From: Thioalkalivibrio sp. ALJ21
GTDB lineage: Bacteria > Pseudomonadota > Gammaproteobacteria > Ectothiorhodospirales > Ectothiorhodospiraceae
NCBI RefSeq assembly: GCF_000378605.1
Contig: NZ_KB905155.1
Span: forward strand, 124,001 to 188,000
Direction: 5' to 3'
Length of the DNA stretch: 64,000 bases
Under the pieces are notes generated by a model. It was not told the origin of the DNA. It saw only the letters and a program-made list of their open reading frames with translations, and ran no database searches. The position numbers were made by a program, and so were the translations under genes. Position 1 is the first letter of the stretch, and the number at the start of each line of letters is the position of its first letter. Below, piece by piece: positions 9,677 through 20,047 of the stretch.

Positions 9677-10867
9677 ATGTCCGTGCCTGTCCCGACGAAG
9701 ACTGCCGTGCGCCTGCTGATTGCTGGCGCGCTCATGCTGTCGCTGAGTGCCTGTGGCCTGTGGCAACGCGATACCACGGAGCCTCCGGCCGACCTGCCCG
9801 AATTCGAGGCGGAGGCGCAGCCGGAACAGCTGTGGTCGCGCTCGGTCGGGAGCGGTGGTGAACGCTTCCTCTGGCAGGTCTATCCGGGGGTGGCCGACGA
9901 CATGCTGGTGGTGGTCGATGCCGACGGCCGCGTCTCCGGGCTGAATCCGGAAACCGGGAGCCAGCGCTGGCGCGTGCGCCTGGACGATGCCCGCGTGTCG
10001 GCGGGTGTTGGTGTGGGCGACGAGATCGCGGTGGTCGGCACTCTGGATGGCGAGGCCATCGCGGTGGACCTGCAGGGTGATGGCGAGCGCTGGCGCTCGC
10101 GTCTGTCCAGCGAGGTCGTGGCGATCTCGGACGTCGCTTCGGGCGTCGTGATTGCGCGCACCAACGATGGTCGCGTGCATGCCCTCGATGCGGCGTCCGG
10201 TGCCACGCAGTGGACCGCCCTGCGGACCACCCCCTCGCTGAGCCTGCGCGGCGCGCATCGGCCCCAGATGACGGCCGGGCGCGTACTGACCGGCTTCGAT
10301 AACGGGCGTGTGGTAATGCTTGGGCTGGAACGCGGCAACGTGCTGTGGGAGACGACGCTCGGCATCCCGACCGGCCGGTCGGAGGTGGAGCGCATGGTCG
10401 ATGTCGACGGCTATATGCCGATCTATCAGGGCGCGGCGATCGCATCCGGCTATCAGGGCCGTCTGGCGGCCATCGACCTGAATTCCGGCGAGATCTTCTG
10501 GGCCCGCGACTTTTCGTCCTATCAGGGCGGGGATGTGACGAATGAGGCGAACGTCCTCGCGGTCACCGATGCCGAGAGCCACCTGTGGGGGCTGGATCCG
10601 CGCAATGGCGCCGATCTCTGGCAAAGCGACCAGTTGCGTCTGCGCGGCGTCACGGCCCCGGTCGTGGTGGGTGATTACGCCATCGTCGGCGACTACGAAG
10701 GCTACCTGCACTGGTTCCACCTCGAGGACGGCCGCATCGTGGCACGTCTGCGGGCGAGTTCCGGCGCGGTCGTGACCCGCCCCGTGCTGGTGGACGACAT
10801 CCTCTACGTGGTGACCGACAACGGTCGGCTCACCGCGGTCAATCCGCGTCTGGACTCCGGGGAATGA
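9677..10867 (+). CDS. bamB: outer membrane protein assembly factor BamB
   Basis: A 396-residue lipoprotein with signal peptide and lipobox LSAC near residue 27, then an eight-bladed beta-propeller of PQQ-like repeats such as GLNPETGSQRWRVRLDD and AIDLNSGEIFWARDF. BamB is the periplasmic lipoprotein of the BAM complex that helps deliver outer membrane proteins to BamA. It lies between yfgM and der, exactly the conserved location. No anomalies seen. Confidence 0.96.
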   Translation: MSVPVPTKTAVRLLIAGALMLSLSACGLWQRDTTEPPADLPEFEAEAQPEQLWSRSVGSGGERFLWQVYPGVADDMLVVVDADGRVSGLNPETGSQRWRVRLDDARVSAGVGVGDEIAVVGTLDGEAIAVDLQGDGERWRSRLSSEVVAISDVASGVVIARTNDGRVHALDAASGATQWTALRTTPSLSLRGAHRPQMTAGRVLTGFDNGRVVMLGLERGNVLWETTLGIPTGRSEVERMVDVDGYMPIYQGAAIASGYQGRLAAIDLNSGEIFWARDFSSYQGGDVTNEANVLAVTDAESHLWGLDPRNGADLWQSDQLRLRGVTAPVVVGDYAIVGDYEGYLHWFHLEDGRIVARLRASSGAVVTRPVLVDDILYVVTDNGRLTAVNPRLDSGE

Positions 10868-10917
10868 GCGTCGCTGGCACGTACCCCCGGATCCTGCTGT
10901 TGCGGTAGCGTTGCCTC

Positions 10918-12372
10918 ATGATCCCTGTCATTGCCCTGGTCGGCCGACCCAACGTCGGCAAGTCGACCCTGTTCAATCAGCTCACGCGCTCGCGTGATGC
11001 GCTGGTGGCCGATGTCGCCGGCCTGACCCGCGATCGCCAGTACGGCATCGGCAAGGTGGGGGACTTCCCCTACCTGGTGGTGGATACCGGTGGTCTGTCG
11101 GGCGAGGGCGCCGAGATGGATCGGGCGATGGCCGAGCAGACCCAGCGGGCCGTTGCGGAGGCGGACCATGTCCTGTTCCTGGTGGATGCGCGCGATGGTT
11201 TGACGCCGCAGGACCAGGCGATCGCCGACCAGTTGCGTTCGGCCGGGGTCAAGGCCCGGGTCGTGGTGAACAAGACCGACGGCCTGGATGCCGACGCCGT
11301 GAGCGCCGAGTTCTATACCCTGGGCATGGGCGAGATCACGTCGATCGCCGCGGCCCATGGTCGCGGCATCAAGGGCCTGATGCAGAAGGTCCGGCGGGCC
11401 GTGGCCGCGGAGCGGCGCGAGGCCGAAGCGGCCGAGGGTGCAGCGGAGGAGGTCGCGGAGGACGGACTGGACGAGGCCTCGCAGCAGGCCGCGCTGGACG
11501 ACTGGCCGGGCATCCGCGTGGCCATTGTCGGGCGCCCGAATGTCGGCAAGTCCACGCTGGTCAATCGCATCCTCGGCGACGAGCGCGTGGTGGCCACGGA
11601 TGTCGCCGGCACCACTCGTGATTCCATCTTTGTCCCATTCTCGCGTGATGGACAGGATTACACCCTGATCGACACTGCGGGGGTGCGGCGCCGGGCGCGT
11701 GTACACGAGGTCATCGAGAAGTTCAGCGTGATCAAGACGCTGCAGGCGATCGAGGCCGCGCATGTCGTGATCCTAGTGATGGATGCCCAGGCTGGGCTGT
11801 CGGAACAGGATGCCCACCTGCTGGGCCTGGTGATCGACTCCGGCCGCGCGCTGGTGCTCGCGGTGAACAAGTGGGACGGTATGGCGCCGGAGGAACGCGA
11901 GCGCGTGCGTGACGACCTGGACCGGCGTCTTGGCTTCGTCAACTTTGCCCGGCTGCGGCTGATCTCTGCCCTGCATGGCACCAATGTGGGCCACCTGCTC
12001 GAAGACGTGCAGGAGGCCCATACCAGTGCGTTTGCCAAGGTCTCGACCCCCGAGCTGACCCGCCTGCTCGAGAGTGCCGTCGCCGAGCATGCGCCACCCC
12101 TGGTCAGCGGTCGCCGGATCAAACTGCGCTATGCCCATCAGGGCGGGCAGAATCCCCCGGTCATCGTGATCCATGGGAACCAGACGGATGCCCTGCCGGG
12201 GAGCTACAAGCGCTATCTGGAAAACTTCTTCCGCAAGCACCTCGGGCTGGTCGGAACACCGTTGCGTATGGAGTTTCGCTCCGGACGCAACCCGTACGCC
12301 GGCCGGCGCAATATCCTCACCCCCCGCCAGCAGCGCAAGCGCAAGCGCATGATGCGCCATGTCCGGCGCTGA
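10918..12372 (+). CDS. der: ribosome biogenesis GTPase Der (EngA)
   Basis: A 484-residue tandem GTPase. Two complete G domains are visible: GRPNVGKST near residues 8-16 and again near 202-210, with the G4 motifs NKTD and NKWD. A C-terminal KH-like domain ends in a basic tail ([15 protein letters not shown]). Der acts in late 50S subunit maturation. The acidic Ala/Glu-rich linker between the two G domains is typical. Its last 14 bases overlap the next gene. Confidence 0.97.
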   Translation: MIPVIALVGRPNVGKSTLFNQLTRSRDALVADVAGLTRDRQYGIGKVGDFPYLVVDTGGLSGEGAEMDRAMAEQTQRAVAEADHVLFLVDARDGLTPQDQAIADQLRSAGVKARVVVNKTDGLDADAVSAEFYTLGMGEITSIAAAHGRGIKGLMQKVRRAVAAERREAEAAEGAAEEVAEDGLDEASQQAALDDWPGIRVAIVGRPNVGKSTLVNRILGDERVVATDVAGTTRDSIFVPFSRDGQDYTLIDTAGVRRRARVHEVIEKFSVIKTLQAIEAAHVVILVMDAQAGLSEQDAHLLGLVIDSGRALVLAVNKWDGMAPEERERVRDDLDRRLGFVNFARLRLISALHGTNVGHLLEDVQEAHTSAFAKVSTPELTRLLESAVAEHAPPLVSGRRIKLRYAHQGGQNPPVIVIHGNQTDALPGSYKRYLENFFRKHLGLVGTPLRMEFRSGRNPYAGRRNILTPRQQRKRKRMMRHVRR

Positions 12373-13561
12373 TCCGACCCCGTCCCCGTCGATTGCGACG
12401 CACGCCCCCGAGTTGTCCGCATTCGGCCAGGCGGTCGAGCCCTTCCGGGTGATGGACATCCTGGCACGGGCCCAGGCGGCCGAGCGTGCCGGGCGCGACA
12501 TCATCCACCTGGAGGTGGGTGAGCCGGACTTTCCCACGCCCCCAGCCGTGCTGCGTGCCGGGGAACTGGCGCTGGCGGCCGGGGATACCCGCTACACCCC
12601 CGCGCACGGCACCCGCGAACTGCGCGAGGCGATCGCGGCCGACTACCGGCGCCGTCATCAGGCCGACATCGATCCCGAGCGCATCGTGATCACGGCGGGG
12701 GCCTCAGCCGCGATCCTGCTCGCGCTGGCCGCCGGAGTGAACCCCGGCGAGGAAGTGCTCCTTCCGGACCCGGGCTATGCCTGCAACCGTCAGTTTGTCG
12801 CTGCACGCGGGGCCGTCCCGGTCGGGCTGCCGGTGGCGGCCGAGCGCGCCTTTCAGCCGACGGCCGAGGCGGTAGCGCAGGCCTGGGGCGAGCGGACCCG
12901 TGCCATCCTGCTCGGCTCGCCGGCGAATCCCACCGGCACCCGGCTGTCCGCCGATCGTCTCGCGGCCATCGTGGACGTCGTGCGTGCGCGGGGCGGTCTG
13001 GTAATCGTGGACGAGATCTACGGCCAGATCCTGTTCGACGAGCCGCAGCGCAGTGCTGCGGCTTTCCATCCCGATGTCATCGTGATCAACAGCTTTTCCA
13101 AGTACTTCGCGATGACCGGCTGGCGGCTGGGGTGGATGGTGGTCCCGCAGGCGTGGATCGACCCGGTTCGCCGGATTGCCCAGAACCTGTTCGTGGCGCC
13201 GGCCAGCATGGCGCAGACGGCCGCGGTCGAGGCCTTCGCCCCCGAGACCGAGGAGATCCTGCAGCGCCAGGTGCGCGAACTGCAGACGCGGCGTGACGTG
13301 CTGCTGGAGACGCTGCCGGCGCTGGGCCTCGAGGTCCAGGCCCGCCCCGATGGGGCGTTCTACATCTATGCCGCCTGCACGGCGCACGGGGACGACTCCG
13401 AGGCGCTTTGTGCGCGCATCCTCGACGAGGCGGGCGTGGCCCTGACACCCGGCACGGACTTCAGCCCCAGCGCAGGCCACCGCTACCTGCGCATCGCCTA
13501 CACCCAGCGCGAGTCACGCCTGCGCGAAGCACTGGACCGCCTCTCCGCTATCCTGGTCTGA
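12359..13561 (+). CDS. PLP-dependent class I/II aminotransferase
   Basis: A 400-residue fold-type I aminotransferase. The N-terminal substrate loop ([13 protein letters not shown]), the Asn/Tyr pair in SPANPTGT and [10 protein letters not shown], and the PLP lysine in [16 protein letters not shown] (K about residue 248) are all present. Members with this architecture include alanine and aspartate transaminases and N-succinyl-diaminopimelate aminotransferase-like enzymes; the sequence alone does not fix the substrate. It overlaps der by 14 bases and is likely cotranscribed. Confidence 0.85.
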   Translation: MSGADPTPSPSIATHAPELSAFGQAVEPFRVMDILARAQAAERAGRDIIHLEVGEPDFPTPPAVLRAGELALAAGDTRYTPAHGTRELREAIAADYRRRHQADIDPERIVITAGASAAILLALAAGVNPGEEVLLPDPGYACNRQFVAARGAVPVGLPVAAERAFQPTAEAVAQAWGERTRAILLGSPANPTGTRLSADRLAAIVDVVRARGGLVIVDEIYGQILFDEPQRSAAAFHPDVIVINSFSKYFAMTGWRLGWMVVPQAWIDPVRRIAQNLFVAPASMAQTAAVEAFAPETEEILQRQVRELQTRRDVLLETLPALGLEVQARPDGAFYIYAACTAHGDDSEALCARILDEAGVALTPGTDFSPSAGHRYLRIAYTQRESRLREALDRLSAILV

Positions 13562-13574
13562 CACCGTTCGAGGC

Positions 13575-14394
13575 GGGCCTGGTTCGTCCTCTGGAGTCTA
13601 CGGTGGCTTCGGCCGGCCGCCTGCCTTGCGCTGTTTCGCCAGCGCGCCCCGAGGTACTTTCTTGCTTGCCCAAGAAAGTACCCGTCGAGGCGCACCCGGA
13701 TTCCGCCCGGGGACCTTGCTCCAGGGCCCTCGGGCCGGCGGCGCTGAAACTCGCTGCGCTACGCTCCGCTCAGACAGTCAGCGCCTCTTTTCCGTCCCGA
13801 GGACCCTTCCGCAAGGGGCTTCATACGGGGGATGAAGGTCAAAACAAAAGTATCCCCACGCCTGCAGCAAACTCCAGCGCCGTAGGGTGCGGTTGAGCGA
13901 AGCGAAACGCACCGTTCCGACGTTGGGGCAACCCTGATGCGATTCGCTGCGCTCATCAGCATCCTACCCGCCCCCTGGCGCCCGCTCGCGGGCGCGGCAC
14001 GCCAGGGCCGAAGGCCGCGCCGTGCCGAAGATGTCCGAAGACCCAGCCTCCATCCATGTGCTACGCCGCCGGGACAGCTGTTGTCTTGACCTTCACCCCC
14101 GTTGTCGTCGCGCCGAGCGGAGAGGATTTTCGCGGGAAGAGAGGTGCTGACTGTCTGAGCGAAGCCGAAGGCGCAGCGAGTTTCAGCGCCGCCCGCGAAA
14201 ACCCTCGGAGCGAGGGAAACCCCGGCCCGCGCAGCGGGCCGGGGTCGCGGCAGTCGGGCGTGTTTCTTGGGTACTTCTTTGCACGAGCAAAGAAGCCCGT
14301 TTTTGACTAACAACTGGCGCGGCGCGCTGGCGAAACAGCGCATGGCAGGCGGCTGGACGCAGGCACCATGAACACCGGATGACGAACCGGGCCT
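13575..14394. repeat. large imperfect palindrome of two inverted composite repeats
   Basis: Two arms of roughly 300 bases face each other around a ~190-base centre, filling the 878-base gene-free gap. Matched pairs include: 13575-13600 with 14370-14394; 13616-13648 with 14321-14353 (33 bases, one mismatch); the GTACTTTCTT-type hairpin at 13652-13683 with 14266-14296; and 13738-13790 with 14135-14192, containing GGCGCTGAAACTCGCTGCGC and GCTCAGACAGTCAGC. Small ORFs here exist on both strands because of the symmetry and carry no recognisable protein. I see no transposase. It looks like two oppositely inserted copies of a dispersed non-coding repeat. Confidence 0.8.
13882..13967. repeat. inner hairpin repeat (GTAGGGTGC...GCATCCTAC)
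   Basis: An 86-base segment in the centre of the large palindrome, bounded by GTAGGGTGC and GCATCCTAC, itself an inverted repeat. It contains two sub-hairpins, GGTGCG...CGCACC and GATGCG...CAGCATC, each holding a GAGCGAAGCGAA-like or complementary motif. Such sequences are widespread extragenic palindromic repeats in proteobacteria. I assign no function. Confidence 0.6.
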
Positions 14395-14439
14395 AGCCTT
14401 ACCGTGGCAACGAGCTTCGCCGTGAGAGCGGAACAGAGG

Positions 14440-16110
14440 CTACGGCTTGGTGGGGGCGGTGGCGGGGTCGGCTTCGTAGGACGCCCCCTCCGGCGGCGTT
14501 AGCAGCAGCGCATAGCGGCGCAAGACCCAGATACCGCGCTCAAACAGGCTGGTCGCGCCGAACACGGCGTCGCGTACGCTGCCGTCGAGGTCGCTGGAGG
14601 CGAGCAGACGGCGGCGGATCGAGTCCATCAGCTCCGAGCGGTCATGGGTTAGGGACTGCAGCAGGGCGATGTCGTCGGCATCCCCGCTGCGCGCCGCGTC
14701 GGTCAGGGTCAGCAGCATCATGTGCAGGGTCTCGACCAGGTTGTGGGTCAGGGCACGGGCCTCGGCGGAGGCGTCCGTATTGAGGGAACGCTCAATCTCC
14801 GTGGCCAGGTCGTTCAGCGTGTCTTCCAGCTGTAGCAGCAGCTGATTGCGGTTCTTCAGCACGATCGCATGATCGAGGGTCGCGCCACTGAGCGCGCCGG
14901 AGAGGATTTCGTCGAGAAACTGCTCGACGGCCTCGGTGACCTGCAGGTTGCCACGGTGCAGGGCCAGGCGTTCGTGACGGGCGCCGTCGCTGTCATCGCG
15001 CACGCTGTCGAGATAGTCGGGCAGTCGCTTGAGCAGGCGCAGCTGTTCCTTTTCGACCAGCACCAGTGCGGACCCGGCATCGTTCTGCGCCCCGGCGTAG
15101 ATGAAATGCGGCTTGCCCAGGGCCTCTTCCTCGGTCGGCGGCGCGGTGCGCTCCAGGAAACGGGCGACGGGACCGTGGACCGGGTGCATCGCCAGGTCGC
15201 AGACGACCTGATAGAGGATGTAGGCAAGCGCGATCTGCAGGCTGATACCGATCGCGAGCGCTTCCAGGCCCGAGGCGATCAACGGGACACCGCCGTAGAA
15301 CTCGATCCAGAACAGGGGCAGCAGCAGAATCAGGCCCAGGCCCTTGAGGATGAACTGATAAAGCGCTAGCTGGCGGCCCAGCCCCTTGTGCGAGGCGGCG
15401 AGGATCAGGGTCGACACACCCGTGCCGAAGCTCGCCCCGTAGACGACCATCAGGCCGTATTCGAGATCGATCACGCCGCTGGCGGCCAGGGCCATTGTGA
15501 CGATGGTGATACTGGAGGCCGAATGCGCGATCACCGCAAACACCAGCCCGGTGGCGAATGCGATCAGCAAGGACTGCGCCGACAGCGACATCAGGCCGGT
15601 CATCCAGGTCAGCTCGCTGAGCGGCTTGGCGCCTTCCTTGATAAACATCAGGCCGAGGAACAGCAGGCCGATGCCGAGCATGGCGCGGATCAGGTGGCGC
15701 AGGCGGGCGGACTGGTCGCGGTCGAAGTAGAACAGCAGCCCGGTGACCCCGACCAGGATGAAGACCATCAGGGTCAGGTCGAGTGCGGCGATCAGGACCA
15801 GCAGTGAGGTCCCGAGGTTGGCGTAGTTGATCACGGGCTGGGCACGGCGGGCGTCGAGTACGCCGGCGGTGACCAGCGAGATCAGCACAAAGATGACCGC
15901 GTGGATGCTCTGGGTGATCGCCCCGCCGACCAGGCCGAGGAACGCGGCCGCCCGGTTGGAGCCCGTGGCGCGCCCCACCAGTGCACGCAGGCGCTGGTCC
16001 GCGAGCTGGCGCAGGTGCTCGCTGATCAGGCGAATGCCGACGAAGAACAGCCCGAGCCCGGCAAACAGCGTCGCCGCGATCTCGAAGGTGATCATCCACT
16101 CGCCATTCAT
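14440..16110 (-). CDS. Na/Pi cotransporter family protein (YjbB/NptA-like)
   Basis: A 556-residue inner membrane protein. The N-terminal ~320 residues hold two inverted Na_Pi_cotrans units with the QS/SS-type motifs GGAITQSIHAVIFV and AHSASSITIVTMA, characteristic of SLC34-like sodium-phosphate transporters. The C-terminal ~220 residues form a PhoU-like helical domain. Family members export or import phosphate with Na+. It lies downstream of an NSS transporter on the same strand, with a 123-base gap. The direction and true substrate cannot be read from sequence. The Na+ coupling suits a saline habitat. Confidence 0.85.
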   Translation of the reverse strand: MNGEWMITFEIAATLFAGLGLFFVGIRLISEHLRQLADQRLRALVGRATGSNRAAAFLGLVGGAITQSIHAVIFVLISLVTAGVLDARRAQPVINYANLGTSLLVLIAALDLTLMVFILVGVTGLLFYFDRDQSARLRHLIRAMLGIGLLFLGLMFIKEGAKPLSELTWMTGLMSLSAQSLLIAFATGLVFAVIAHSASSITIVTMALAASGVIDLEYGLMVVYGASFGTGVSTLILAASHKGLGRQLALYQFILKGLGLILLLPLFWIEFYGGVPLIASGLEALAIGISLQIALAYILYQVVCDLAMHPVHGPVARFLERTAPPTEEEALGKPHFIYAGAQNDAGSALVLVEKEQLRLLKRLPDYLDSVRDDSDGARHERLALHRGNLQVTEAVEQFLDEILSGALSGATLDHAIVLKNRNQLLLQLEDTLNDLATEIERSLNTDASAEARALTHNLVETLHMMLLTLTDAARSGDADDIALLQSLTHDRSELMDSIRRRLLASSDLDGSVRDAVFGATSLFERGIWVLRRYALLLTPPEGASYEADPATAPTKP

Positions 16111-16233
16111 CCGCGCATTCTAACGGGGCTTTCCCCCGGGTGCGCCCACGGACGTGAGGTCGTCGTTACAGGGTATGGTCTGCGCACCCGCACATGGGCA
16201 GGGCGGTCGCGCGGGTCGTCGGAGCGTTGCGCG

Positions 16234-17625
16234 TCAGTTCATTGGCAGATGGCTGCTGAATGTAGAGAGCTGCCAGAACAGGGTCAGCAGGGCGATCGGT
16301 GCGATATAGCGCAGGATCAGGCGCCAAATATGGAAGGCGGCCGTGGGCCGTCCCAGCTCGTCGCGGGTGATCGCCATCGGCAGGACCCAGCCGGCAAACA
16401 GTGCGATCAGCAGCCCGCTGACCGGCAACAGGATGTTGATGGCCGTGTGTTCCAGCAGGTGGTAGAGCGTCGGCAGTTCGCGCCCCAGCACGACCAGGTC
16501 GATCTGGGCCCAGCCAGCCCCCGTGAACGAGAATATGGTGATCAGGCTGAAACCCCAGATGGCCAGCGCGCTCCCCAGGGCGGCCTGCAGGTTCGAGATC
16601 CCGAAGTGTTCGTGCAGCAGGTGCACGAATACCTGGACGTTCGCGATCATGGTGCTGAACGCCGCGAGGCTTAGCGCCGCGAAAAACAGCGTGGTGAGCA
16701 TCACCCCCGCCGGGATCGCGGACAGCGCCAGCGGCAGGGCCTCGAACATCAGGCCGGGCCCGGCGGCCGGATCCAGGCCATAGCCGAACACCACCGGGAA
16801 GATCGCAACCCCTGCGATCAGTGCGATCACGGTGTCGGCGATCGCAACGCCGATCGCGGTGCCGGCGATGGAGGTCTTCCTGGGAAGATAGGCGCCGAAC
16901 ATCATCAGCACGCCGGCAGCCAGGGTCATGGTGAAGAACGCGTGCCCGACCGCGATCAGCAGGCTGTGTCGGTCCAGGGCGGAGAAGTCCGGGCGGAACA
17001 TGAAGTCCAGGGCGGCTTCGATATCGCCGACCCAGAGACCGCCGGCCATGGCGGCCAGCAGCAGGACGAACAGCAGCGGCATGACCAGCGCTACACCGCG
17101 CTCCAGCCCGTTGCGCAACCCCAGGGCCACGATCGCGAAGGTCGCCGCAAGGCCCAGCGTGGTCCACAGCAGCATCCCCGAAAGCGATGTCTGGACCCCT
17201 TGGAAGATCGCGGTAACCTCGGGCGCGTCGACGCCCGCGAAGGCCCCGCTGGCGGCCCGTGGCACATAAGAGAAGACCCAGCCGGTGACCACGGCGTAGA
17301 AGGTCATGATCACGAACAGGGCGATGATCCCGATCCAGCCGACCATCTGCCAGGCGTCGCGGACACGGGCCTCGCGGGCGACGGCAAGTGCCGCGTACCC
17401 CGGAGAACGGCGGCCCCGCCGTCCGATCATCACTTCGGCCATCATGATCGGGATGCCGATCAGCGCGATGGTCAGCAGGTACACGGCCAGAAAGGCGCCG
17501 CCGCCGTTCTGGCCGAGGATGTAGGGGAACTTCCAGATGTTGCCGAGTCCGACCGCCGAGGCGGTGGCGGCCAGCACGAACGCATAGCCATGCGTCCAGC
17601 GCTGCCGGGTGGCGACGATGTCCAT
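16234..17625 (-). CDS. sodium-dependent neurotransmitter-symporter (NSS/SLC6) family transporter
   Basis: A 463-residue polytopic membrane protein with the NSS signature ASAVGLGNIWKFPYI at TM1 and continuing GQNGGGAFLAVYLL. Around 11-12 hydrophobic spans are visible. Bacterial members such as LeuT and TnaT take up amino acids driven by Na+. The substrate is not determined. The stop of the upstream phosphoglucomutase gene lies 21 bases before its start, so the two may be cotranscribed. Confidence 0.92.
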   Translation of the reverse strand: MDIVATRQRWTHGYAFVLAATASAVGLGNIWKFPYILGQNGGGAFLAVYLLTIALIGIPIMMAEVMIGRRGRRSPGYAALAVAREARVRDAWQMVGWIGIIALFVIMTFYAVVTGWVFSYVPRAASGAFAGVDAPEVTAIFQGVQTSLSGMLLWTTLGLAATFAIVALGLRNGLERGVALVMPLLFVLLLAAMAGGLWVGDIEAALDFMFRPDFSALDRHSLLIAVGHAFFTMTLAAGVLMMFGAYLPRKTSIAGTAIGVAIADTVIALIAGVAIFPVVFGYGLDPAAGPGLMFEALPLALSAIPAGVMLTTLFFAALSLAAFSTMIANVQVFVHLLHEHFGISNLQAALGSALAIWGFSLITIFSFTGAGWAQIDLVVLGRELPTLYHLLEHTAINILLPVSGLLIALFAGWVLPMAITRDELGRPTAAFHIWRLILRYIAPIALLTLFWQLSTFSSHLPMN

Positions 17626-17646
17626 CAGCGGTGGACCGGGAGCGGG

Positions 17647-19284
17647 TCAGGTAATCACATCGGGTTGGTCGCGCCCGGCCAGGCCCGGCAGGTCACCCAG
17701 CCGCACGGCGGCCTCGATCAACGGGCGCAACAGCTCCTGCGGCTCGCGGTCCAGGTGCTCCGGGTGAGTCTCGTACTGCTCGATGTAGATGCGCAGGGTC
17801 GCGCCTTCGGTGCCGGTCCCGGAGAGTCGGAACACGATGCGCGCGCCGCCCTCGAACAGGACCCGCAGACCCTGGTGCTCGGTCACGCTGCCGTCCACCG
17901 GGTCGCGGTAGGCGAAGTCGTCCGTCTCCGCGACTCGCATGCCGGCGAGCGACTGCCCCGGGAGACTCGAGAGCTGTTCGCCGATGCGCGCCATCACCTG
18001 TTCGGCGCGGGCGGTGTCCAGCCCTTCGTAGTCGTGCCGGGTGTAGTAGTGGCGGCCGTAGTCGCGCCAGTGGTCGCGCACGATCTCTTCCACCGACTGG
18101 CGGCGGGCGGCCAGCAGATTCAGCCAGAACAGCACGGCCCACAGGCCATCCTTCTCGCGCACATGATCGGAGCTGGTGCCAAAGCTCTCTTCCCCGCACA
18201 GGCGGATGCGGCCGTCGTCCAGCAGGTTGCCGAAGAATTTCCAGCCAGTGGGGGTCTCGAAGCAGGGGATGCCGAGCGCCTCGGCGACCACGTCCACCGC
18301 CTGGCTGGTCGGCATGCTGCGTGCCACACCCTTGAGCCCATCGGAGAACGCGGGGATCAGATGGGCGTTGGCCGCCATGATGGCCAGGCTGTCGGAGGGC
18401 GTGACGAAAAAATGCGGGCCCAGAATCAGGTTGCGGTCGCCGTCGCCGTCGGAGGCCGCGCCAAAGTCCGGCGGGTTGCGCCCGTACAGGGCCTCGCACA
18501 GCTCGCGGGTGTGGGCCAGGTTCGGGTCCGGATGGCGGCCGCCAAAATCGGCCAGCGGCTCCGCGCGCAGCAGGGTTTCGGCGGGGGCGCCCAGGCGATT
18601 GATCAGGATCTCCTCGGCATAAGGCCCCGTGACCGCATGCATTGCGTCGAAGCGCATACGGAAGAAGTCCGAGCGCAGGAGCTCGCCGATGCGTTCCAGA
18701 TCGAACAGTGTCGCCATGTGGTCGGCATAGGCGCCCACGGGGTCGATGACCTCGATCGACATCTCGCCGAGGTGGGTGGTGTGCAGGTGGTCGATGTCGA
18801 CGTGCGGCGTGCCGCTCGCGATGCGGTAATGGGTGAGCGACTTGCTGTGTTCGAAGATCGCATCGGTGACGCCGGGCGGCGCGGGTCCGCCGTTGGCCGT
18901 GTTCAGCTTGACGCCGAAGTCTCCCTCCGGCCCTCCGGCGTTATGAGAGGCCGAAAGAATGATGGCGCCGGTGGCACCGCGCGAGCGGATCAGGTGGCTG
19001 GCGGCCGGGGTCGACAGCAGTCCGGCATGGCCGATCGCGACCTTCTTGACGTCGTTGGCCGCGGCCATGCGCAGGATGGTCTGGATCGCCTCGCGGTTGT
19101 GGAAGCGGCCATCCCCGCCGAGGATCAGCTCGCCTTCGCAAAGGCTCGGGTGTGCCTCGAAGATGCTCTGGATGAAGTTCTCCAGATAGTGAGGCTGCCG
19201 GAACTGCCGTACCCGCTTGCGCAGGCCCGAGGTGCCGGGCTTCTGGTCGGTGAATGGCCGGGTCGTGACGACACTGATATCCAT
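17647..19284 (-). CDS. pgm: phosphoglucomutase (alpha-D-glucose phosphate-specific)
   Basis: A 545-residue enzyme of the usual Pgm length that interconverts glucose 1- and 6-phosphate, feeding glycogen, sucrose and envelope sugar synthesis. The phosphoserine loop ILSASHNAGGPEGDFG (about residues 110-125), the Mg2+ loop SDGDGDRN (about 287-294), the sugar-binding GEESFG and the C-terminal phosphate-binding RLSGTGTEG are all present. The start is the ATG at 19284, preceded by AAGGA. A much longer reading frame on the opposite strand is a shadow. Confidence 0.95.
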   Translation of the reverse strand: MDISVVTTRPFTDQKPGTSGLRKRVRQFRQPHYLENFIQSIFEAHPSLCEGELILGGDGRFHNREAIQTILRMAAANDVKKVAIGHAGLLSTPAASHLIRSRGATGAIILSASHNAGGPEGDFGVKLNTANGGPAPPGVTDAIFEHSKSLTHYRIASGTPHVDIDHLHTTHLGEMSIEVIDPVGAYADHMATLFDLERIGELLRSDFFRMRFDAMHAVTGPYAEEILINRLGAPAETLLRAEPLADFGGRHPDPNLAHTRELCEALYGRNPPDFGAASDGDGDRNLILGPHFFVTPSDSLAIMAANAHLIPAFSDGLKGVARSMPTSQAVDVVAEALGIPCFETPTGWKFFGNLLDDGRIRLCGEESFGTSSDHVREKDGLWAVLFWLNLLAARRQSVEEIVRDHWRDYGRHYYTRHDYEGLDTARAEQVMARIGEQLSSLPGQSLAGMRVAETDDFAYRDPVDGSVTEHQGLRVLFEGGARIVFRLSGTGTEGATLRIYIEQYETHPEHLDREPQELLRPLIEAAVRLGDLPGLAGRDQPDVIT

Positions 19285-19534
19285 GAAGTCGTGAGTCCTT
19301 TTTCGATTGCACGCCGGAGGTTCCCGTCTGGTTTGACGGTACCAAAAAGGGCGGGGGGTGTCCCGTGCCGGGCGGAGGGTTTGCGTATGGTTTTCGGCAG
19401 CCGCTGCGCTGTTCGGTTCGGCATGGTCCGCGTTGGCCAGGCGATGATGCGAGCGGCGAAACAGGGATAACGGGACACTAGTGGCAGCGGGTGCATTGGC
19501 CAGTGTCTGCCCGGGGGCTGTTAGACTGCGCGGC

Positions 19535-20017
19535 ATGTTGCTGGATACTCGCACCCCCGCCCATCTCGAGCCGCGCCCGGTGACTTTCGCGGCGCTGATG
19601 GAGATGTACGAGGAGAACTACCTGTCCGTCCGGCGTCTGTGCCCCGAGTTGCACCGCCAGCCGGTGCGCGCGGTCTCGCGGGTCAAGGGGGCGCTGGATC
19701 TGCATCTGGAGGTGCTGGAGCGCACGCGGTACACGACCACGCTGCGACTGACCTATGCCTTTGCCGGGCACGACGAACCGCGCCTGCAGCCGGATGCCCG
19801 GGTGCGTCTGTTCCACGACGCGCGGCAGGCCGAGGTGCTGGGGCGCCACTGCCGGCGCAGCGGTGAGGACCTGGTGATCGACACGATCGCGGGACACCCG
19901 GGGCTGGGTTGCCGCTGGCGGCATAACCGCTTTCTGTTCAAGTGGCTGCGTTACTGCCTGCGCCAGGGCCACCGCTTTCGCCCGGACGCTATGCCCGCGC
20001 CGCTGGTGACGGACTAG
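19535..20017 (+). CDS. DUF1249 family protein
   Basis: A 160-residue soluble protein with the family pattern TFAALMEMYEENYLSVRRLCPEL near the N-terminus and a C-terminal HNRFLFKWLRYCLRQGH segment. DUF1249 (YqiB in E. coli) is widespread in Gammaproteobacteria; in E. coli it lies near cpdA and nudF, and it has no settled function. It is transcribed away from pgm and convergently with fabA. I infer nothing more. Confidence 0.8.
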   Translation: MLLDTRTPAHLEPRPVTFAALMEMYEENYLSVRRLCPELHRQPVRAVSRVKGALDLHLEVLERTRYTTTLRLTYAFAGHDEPRLQPDARVRLFHDARQAEVLGRHCRRSGEDLVIDTIAGHPGLGCRWRHNRFLFKWLRYCLRQGHRFRPDAMPAPLVTD

Positions 20018-20047
20018 CGTCCTGCCGGAGCAGGCTCGCTGTTCAGG

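Noticed and set aside
8816-10720. 634-codon minus-strand frame opposite hisS, yfgM and bamB
   Set aside because: It spans three well-supported genes antisense and shows no protein features.
13759-14343. Possible 194-codon gene in the gap after the aminotransferase
   Set aside because: It consists of the inverted repeats described at 13575-14394; similar frames occur on the other strand because of symmetry, and there is no family match.
16942-19470. 842-codon plus-strand open frame, the longest in the window
   Set aside because: It lies antisense to the NSS transporter and phosphoglucomutase genes, both unmistakable. Its product is rich in Gln, Arg, His and Gly with no domain, as expected for an antisense frame in GC-rich DNA.
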